Source: Protopterus annectens (Eukaryota; Chordata; Ceratodontiformes; Protopteridae). From it: DNA of 64,000 bases. Each line of letters begins with the position of its first letter. Within the stretch, counting starts at the first letter, position 1. Location of the stretch: the NCBI RefSeq assembly GCF_019279795.1, contig NC_056732.1:1077984930-1078048929 (forward strand). Reading direction: 5' to 3'. The notes under the pieces were generated by a model that was not told where the DNA came from, made no database searches, and saw nothing but the letters and a program-made list of their open reading frames with translations. Positions 57,991-64,000 of the stretch are shown piece by piece. Made by a program: the position numbers and the translations under genes.

Positions 57991-59535
57991 TGTTGGTGTT
58001 GTTTAAGTCTCTTCTAATTTGAAAATGTGGGGAACTGTAGTAAGTGTAATAGAATGATAAATCAAAAGAACCAATGCCAGTAGACAGTGAGTAGGTGCTT
58101 TACAATTCATTCAGAGTTAATGCTTTTATCCATTAACCTTTGTCAAACTCTGTTTACACATATAAACATCTCAATAAAAAGCATTTAATCAGAAAATGTT
58201 GCATGAAACGGTAAAATAATTAGGCAATAAATATACATTATTGGCATATAATTAAATGCCCTATTGTTAAATTGTTTGAGGAAAAAGAATTAAAAAATAT
58301 TGTCATTAAAATGTTTTTATAAAATAAGAAGTGTTACCATTAATTACTATTCAAAAGTTAATGAATCAATCTTCTTTTCTTCAAGACACATATAAAATTT
58401 AAGTCATTATTAATCCCTGGATGACTGAGGCATTCAACTGGACCTACTAAGAATATTCTTTATAGTCCAGTAAATACTCCATCACCCCCACTTAGATCAA
58501 TTTCCACAGTGTCCAAACAGTAAAACAAAACCTGTTAAAATGTGTACATCTGTGAATAATTGTGCAAATCATTAGTTGTGCTCTTATTTCCTGTGCTGTA
58601 CTAATATTTCTAAATGCATGTATTAAGTTTTCTAAATGGTCTACATTTGTAAATATGTTGTACACTCTGCCGCACATACTGTGCTCAGTGAATTACAATT
58701 AAAATTACCTGGTACAACATAGCTCCTCTCTGTATTAGTGCAGTAAAAGGAAAGAGCATTGGAAACAAAATTGTTACAATTGTTGCAGAAAGAAGTACCA
58801 AGGATCCTCACTTTACCTGGCTTTATAGTACTTTGTTCAAAAAGACTTTCTAAATTGTTATTTCTTTTTATAAAGACAGGACTGTCCCCTCCAAATGTTT
58901 GGGTATATAAAATGTCTGTAAGTATTCACCAGTTGTTAGGAACAATGTGTGTCACTCCTGGAATATCCTGTGTATATGTAAGGACAATTTCCAACATTCA
59001 ATCACTGTTCACTTTTTCACTCACATTAGCAAGTGTACATCCAGCATGACTACAAGGCCTTCACTCAGCTGATCCTTGCCTTTTATGATCCCCAAATGTT
59101 TCATTCAAGAAGTTTGATAGCCACTGGCACAAAATTTCAGTTGCATTTGTGAGGATATTGGATATTGTTATCTGTGCTAGCATGACTGGCTGAAGTTTTT
59201 TAAATACTTGTAAATAATTGTAAATTACCCCATGTTATATATATGCCAGCATGACTAGATATATTTTTGCAAATAAGTTTATGTTTTTTTTATTATTATT
59301 ACTTTGATTTATATAAGATGTTTGAATCAAACAGTGTTCTTCTGGTTGACCAAATGTACATATTTTTAAAAAGAATTCTAAATTTAAGTTAAGCCATTCA
59401 ACTGACCTCAATGTGATGTCATCATGAGCCAGAGCTAAAAGGAATACAATCTCCACAGCAGCTGTTTTGTTTACTTTCTGATATGAGAGAGTAGAATTCT
59501 CATAACAGCTTTCTGTGACTTTTAAAAAATTCTGC
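57991..59535. other. Unassigned stretch
   Basis: AT-rich sequence, no recognised coding remnant. The right part may hold the U3 part of the LTR that follows. Confidence 0.35.
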
Positions 59536-60538
59536 TATAAAAACAGGTGCTGAGTCAAAGTTCAGTTGTAGTAGTAGTAGTAGTTGTAGTAGTTGTTGTA
59601 AATGCTCACTTGTAATAGTTGTCATTTTCCAGATCAGTAGTTATCACAGTTTTCCAGAGCTGTTCAGCAGAAATAGTAGGAGGTGTTATTCCAGTCGCTG
59701 AGGAACAGACAACAGCCTGAAGAGTGGACGGATATTCTTATTTTGCTTTGCAGAAGTAAGATTATCATGTTGCGTTGTTGAGTTAATTAGATTAGGCAGG
59801 GGCAATTAATCATTAGACAGTTAGGGATCTACATTTAGACAGAGGTTTTCTACAATCAATGTGAACCTATCCTGCAGTGTTATTTTTGTAATTCCTGTGT
59901 GTGAAACTCTGTGGCTTATTGGAATCAGTTATTCAGTGTATATGTTTTAAATAATTGAATTTATTAAATATTTTACTACCTTTTATTCTGGCTGGTTATT
60001 TAGAAAGTAGTTTTAGTAACATGAGAGTGTTTATACTTATTGTAATAACACCAGGGCCACTCCAACAAGCCTTACTGCTTCAGTCACACTCTACCATTCA
60101 TATCAGTATTAATTTCACACAGTATAATTGGTTACTTCTTGTAAAGACCTTATAGTATTTGGCCAGTGACAGCTACTCTGTAATCTGGAGAGAGGGGACA
60201 CAGCTGGTGAATCTGTGTCAGCCTTTCCCAGGTATGGATGTGTGTGTCTGAAAATTCAGCTGTTCAAGTGTGTGTGTGCCAGACCAGATACTTGGACTGG
60301 GACACAGTGCTCCAAGGTGGGTTTTTATTTGGGATCTGGAGAGACAGAGAGTCGAGTCTCAGTGGAGCGTGTTCCCTGTGTGCTCTTGGGGAAAGTTGTG
60401 TTGGATGCGGTGAGCTGTATTTGAAAGATTGTGTAAATCTATCCCTGCTTTCAGTGGTGCTCCCTTACCAGAGACAGTGGTGAGGATTTGAGCCTCCTTA
60501 GTTACTGCCTTGGGTTTAAGTGGGGTAGTCATATTATT
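59536..60538 (+). promoter_or_regulatory. Putative LTR and leader with TATA box and primer-binding site
   Basis: TATAAAA at 59536-59542 lies upstream of a non-coding kilobase that ends at TGGTGCCAGCAGTGTGGGA (from 60539), which has the look of a tRNA primer-binding site directly after a 5' LTR. A GTAGTAGTAGTAG microsatellite lies at 59565-59600. The left LTR edge cannot be fixed without the 3' LTR. Confidence 0.35.
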
Positions 60539-60699
60539 TGGTGCCAGCAGTGTGGGATTTTAATTGAGCTTTAGTAGCCTGTGGGTAGTTGTCACTGAGG
60601 TGTGCACTCTCAATAGCCAGAAGATAAACATAGAGAGTTTCATTTCTCAACAGTTCTAATTATTCTTTTAGTCAGTTTAGACAGGGACAGCAGGCAAAG

Positions 60700-61860
60700 A
60701 TGTCAGCAGAGGAGTATAACAAGCTGACCAGGAAGCAGTTTGCCAAGGTGTGCAAAGCCAAAGGCCTGGTGCATGCCATCCTCACTAAGGAAACAATTAT
60801 CGCAGTCTTTGTCACAGCTGCAGAGCAGATCAGCAGCTTGGAGGATATCCAGTTTGGTGTTGGGGATAAGCACCCTTCCGAAACAAGACAGTGTACCTTT
60901 TCTTCAGAGGACTTAAATATTAATTTAGGGTTAAGGAGGCTGGAACTGGAAGCTGAGGAGAGACAGTGTCAGTTTGAACTGGAAGCCAGCCATTTGGAGG
61001 CTGAGGAAAGAGAGAGGGAGAAACAGCATCAGCATGAAAAGGAACATTTGAAGATGGAAGCTGAAGAAAATGAGAGGCATAGGCAGCATGAAAAGGAGCT
61101 TCTAACCCTTCAACAGGATCATGAAATGAATGGGGAAGGGAATGACTGAAACCTGGAAACCATAAAGGTTTGCAAACTTTTTCCCCAGTACATGGAGGGA
61201 GATGACAGTTTTATTTATATATTTGAGAGGGTATGTAAACAATATAATGTTGGCCAAGGGCTCTGGGTATGGTTTCTGACCCCTTTATCCATGGCAGAGC
61301 TGTTAATGCAATAGCTGAACTGTCTGATATCGATTGTTTGAATTATGATAATGTAAAACAATGTTTACTCTATTGCTTTAAATTAACTCCTGAAATGTAT
61401 AGAAAAAAGTTTTGCGAACATAGACGCAAGGCAGATGAAAGTGTATGTGATTACATTGTTGATTTAAGTACTTACTTTCACAGGTGTATGAGTGGGAGTC
61501 AGGTCACCACTTCTGAAGGACTGGCAGACCTGTTGGTGAGGGAACAACTCTCTGCACTTTGCCTGAGGACATGAGGATCTGGTTGGTAGACAGAGAGTGT
61601 AACTCTACAAATGAGCTGGGAAGAAAAGGGGATCTCTACTTGGCAAGTAGGACACCAGTGCATAAGAAAGGGATACCAGTGCTGCACATGGACATAAGGG
61701 AACCCATGGGTGGAAGCCTAAACAACTCCAGCAAAGTTCACTAGTAACAGAGGAAGCCAGTGGTTCAAGCACACAGTCAGGATCAGGGATTAGATGTTTC
61801 AAATGTAATCAGAGGGACCATGTAGCATACAAATGTCCATTGAAGCAAGGTAAGAAACAA
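60700..61860 (+). pseudogene. Gmr1-like gag, broken
   Basis: ATG at 60700 opens a frame to 61149: an N-terminal helix (EEYNKLTRKQFAKVCKAKGL), then a strong coiled coil rich in Glu, Arg and His (about residues 80-145). Past a stop the frame still reads KLFPQYMEGDDSFIYIFERV (about 61177). A shift then leads to 61269-61574, a SCAN-like capsid region (NYDNVKQCLLYCFKLTPEMY then VCDYIVDLSTYFHRCM, LVREQL), and another shift to MPEDMRIWLVDREC. The zinc knuckle CFKCNQRDHVAYKC (about 61795-61836) has the CX2CX4HX4C spacing. Gag would form the particle shell and bind the RNA. Confidence 0.78.
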
Positions 61861-61919
61861 AAGGCGAAGGAGCCAGCAAGTAGGTATGACAGAATGGCAG
61901 TGATAAGTTGTCTGGAAAC

Positions 61920-63204
61920 AACAGAAGTGCCAGATCATCACCAAAATTTGTATCCTATCTTAGTGGGAGGATGGAAGACAGACCACTGCTAAGAGAAGCA
62001 CAGCTTCTGATATAACCATTGTGAGGCCTGCAGTGGTTAAGGAGAAGCAGTACTTGCTTGGGCAGTCCACATTAGTCAGAGCTTTGGGAAGGACCCCATT
62101 CCAAATACCTTTGGTCAGGGTTCATCTTGACTGGGATGGTAGAAAAGTGAACAAGCAACTAGGTTTGTTTCAGGGTATCCCTGCAGATGTCTTAATATGA
62201 AATGATTTTGATAGTGTAATAACTTGTGTGTATGCAATGACATTTAGTCAAGTTTGGAGACAGGCACGGAGGTCTAGTAGCCTGGGGGAGAACCAGCCAG
62301 ATGTTATGCCTGAAGCTGGGGCTGGTGATATAGTTACTTCAGGGAGGGAGCTACTTTGCAGCAGTGAGCCTGAAGGTGAACCACAGCTACTGGCATGTAC
62401 TGGTGTTCCTGTGGACATGGTGACTGCAAGGACAAAGGTGAGTGGTGGTATCCAGCCTGACAGTGAGGCACCACTGACAGAAAATACTGTACTTCCTGAG
62501 AAAGAGGAACTAGAAGGGGCCACGAAAGTAGAGTTGAGACAGGAACAGCTTTCAGATCCTACTTATGAGGCTTGAGTGAGGTAGCCAAGGAGGAACATGA
62601 TGCTCAAGAAAAAGGGGAGTCTGTATGCTGGAATGGAGAGTAGACCCCTGAAGGAGGGCTGGAGGATGAGGTAATATGGCAGTTGGTAGAGCCCGGAGCC
62701 TACTGTGTAGCACCTCTAGCCATAGCCAATGACATTTCTTTTGTTGATAACAAAGGGGTACTCTACAGAGAGTGGACCCCTGAGGGAGGACTAGAAGGTG
62801 AGGTAATAAGGCAATTGACATTAACCAGAGTCTACCATCTGGCATCTCTAACTATAGCCCATCACATTACCTTTGCAGGTCATATGGGCATAAAGCACAC
62901 TAGGAGAAGCATTATTCAGAATTTTTATTGGCCTGAAATTGTAAAAGATGTAACTAGGTAATGCAGGACTTGTGAGTAATGGCAAAAGATAGGCAGGAGG
63001 CAGGGACATAAGTTGTACCATATTAACATAATGAAGTCTTATCATGATAAGGAAGCTCTGGTGCCGTGTATTTACAGTGGATGGCAGGAGGAGTCTGAGG
63101 GGGATCTGGTGACTGATCTTCTTAGTGAAGCTCAGGCTGACACTTCTGTGGGAGAAGTAGCAATAGCTCAGCAGCTATCCTGCATTCAGGTTAAAGATAT
63201 ATGA
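61920..63204 (+). pseudogene. Gmr1-like protease and gutted integrase
   Basis: The protease can be followed from about 61991 (STASDITIVRPAVVKEKQY), where a DTG/DSG triad is expected but not seen, to GLFQGIPADVLI, a stop and NDFDSVITC (about 62170-62230). An acidic linker follows (62228-62575). A block with TPEGGLEDEVIWQL (about 62643) is duplicated at 62775 with a 132-bp period. The integrase zinc domain is AHHITFAGHMGIKHTRRSII then NFYWPEIVKDVTR and CRTC (about 62860-62975). The integrase tail LYHINIMKSYHDKEALV (63013) follows at once; the catalytic core between them is deleted. Confidence 0.75.
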
Positions 63205-64000
63205 GCAGTATTACAGGAATTTGGGGGCATGTTCACTGGGAAACCTGGGTGTACTCACCTAGTGCAGCACCATGTGGATACGAGACCCCAAAGGCCTATC
63301 AAACAAGCTCCTTTTTTGGGTGCCTGCATGAGTCAAACAGACTTAGAATGAGAGGATAAAGGAGATGTTGGAGCTAGGGGCAATCTAGGATTCCAGTAGT
63401 TATTGGGTTTCCCCACTAGTATTGGTACTGAAGAAAGATGGTAGTGTAAGATTCTGCGTAGACTACAGAAAGTTAAATCGTTATACAGAATCAGATGCAT
63501 ATCCCATGCTTAGAATGGATGAAGCTTTAGAACAGTTGGGTGGGGCTAAGTATCTGACCACTATTGATCTGACCAAGGGATACTGAGAGGTGCCCTTGAT
63601 TCCCATTGCTAGAGTGAGGTCAGCTTTTGTAACACCTTTTGGATTATATGAGTTTACAAGATGCCCTTTGGGATGAAGAAAACCATAGCAACCTTCCAGA
63701 AATTAGTAGATCATATCTTTGCAGGAGCAGGAGATTATGCTCTCACTTATTTGGGCAATATTGCTAATTACAGTCATTCCTGGCAACAGCACCTCCAACA
63801 TGTCAGGGAGGTCTTAGGTAGATTAAAAAGGGCATGGTTGACCTTTAAGCCTAGTAAGTGTCAGGTGGGTATAACAGAGGTCACTTACTTAGGACACAGA
63901 GTGGGGTGTGGTAAGATTAGGCCAGAACCTGCCAAAGTGGAAGCTATTCAGGCATGGCCTGTCCTGTTACCAAAAAGCAAGTGAGCATTTCCTAGGGACA
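63205..64000 (+). pseudogene. Gmr1-like reverse transcriptase, partial, active site altered
   Basis: Blocks: GCTHLVQHHVDTRPQRPIKQ (about 63249), SVRFCVDYRKLNRYTESDAY (about 63443), KYLTTIDLTKGY then a stop where TGG (Trp) is expected (63583), FVTPFGLYEF-type sequence (with breaks), MPFGMKKTIATFQKLVDHIF (63661), and TYLGNIANYSHSW (63745). The catalytic motif YLDD has become YLGN (63748-63759), losing both Asp residues. KPSKCQVGITEVTYLGHRVG follows. The stretch 63661-63984 is open. The window ends before the RNase H domain. Confidence 0.85.

Larger units (their letters stand above)
59536..64000 (+). mobile_element. Gmr1-like Ty3/gypsy LTR retrotransposon, 5' part
   Basis: Order seen: putative LTR and leader, gag with zinc knuckle, protease, integrase zinc domain and integrase tail, then RT, which runs out of the window. 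Integrase parts upstream of RT are the reverse of usual gypsy order. They match the Gmr1 group of deuterostome Ty3/gypsy elements, described with a Ty1/copia-like order. The integrase core is missing here, the protease and RT active sites are altered, and stops occur throughout, so this copy is dead. The 3' part and 3' LTR lie outside the window. Confidence 0.78.

Noticed and set aside
60215..60483. Two overlapping open frames before gag
   Set aside because: They lie in the putative LTR/leader and have no similarity to known proteins.

Overview
The window looks like gene-poor nuclear DNA from a vertebrate with a large, repeat-laden genome. An amphibian, a lungfish or another large-genome fish would fit; the sequence alone does not decide. 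It is AT-rich, carries long dinucleotide microsatellites, and nearly every recognisable protein fragment belongs to a transposable element. The families are Penelope-like (PLE), CR1/L2, Tx1/L1, R4-like with a restriction-type endonuclease, hAT-like, and a Gmr1-type Ty3/gypsy element. I recognise no host gene or exon. All coding remnants seen carry stops, frameshifts or missing catalytic residues.

Layout. 1-2.1 kb: a PLE with RT and GIY-YIG remnants and a hammerhead-like motif just past the coding region. 2.6-6.5 kb (minus): a nearly full-length CR1-group LINE. 8.1-9.1 kb: an unusual run of perfect and near-perfect palindromes. 10.3-12.8 kb and 19.5-22.4 kb: two copies of one R4-like LINE, the second split by a 235-bp insertion carrying a hammerhead-like motif and flanked by a 14-bp target-site duplication. 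12.8-13.3 kb: a foldback MITE. 13-28 kb: SINEs, hAT-like MITEs with exact 8-bp duplications, tandem repeats and old LINE fragments.

28.2-43.9 kb: two Tx1-type LINEs lie head to tail and are riddled with later insertions. The first holds a foldback MITE, a CR1 whose second reading frame is continuous apart from three stops, and a second foldback element. The second holds a 3.58-kb hAT-like element (13/14-matching ends, exact 8-bp duplication) with no recognisable transposase. 44-48.4 kb: an L1-like LINE interrupted by an L2-like LINE. 48.5-53 kb: a gypsy integrase scrap, an internally expanded hAT-like MITE, an L1 tail, a second hammerhead-bearing insertion (11-bp duplication) and a CR1 3' piece. 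54-57.3 kb: PLE remnants, one split by a CR1 fragment. 59.5-64 kb: the 5' part of a Gmr1-like LTR retrotransposon, gag-protease-(gutted integrase)-RT, running off the window.

The elements interact mainly by insertion into one another, which gives a readable order of events. The most interesting signals are the three hammerhead-like motifs, whose stem I pairs differ in sequence but stay complementary; the alternating palindrome array at 8.38-8.69 kb; and the large non-autonomous hAT-like element.
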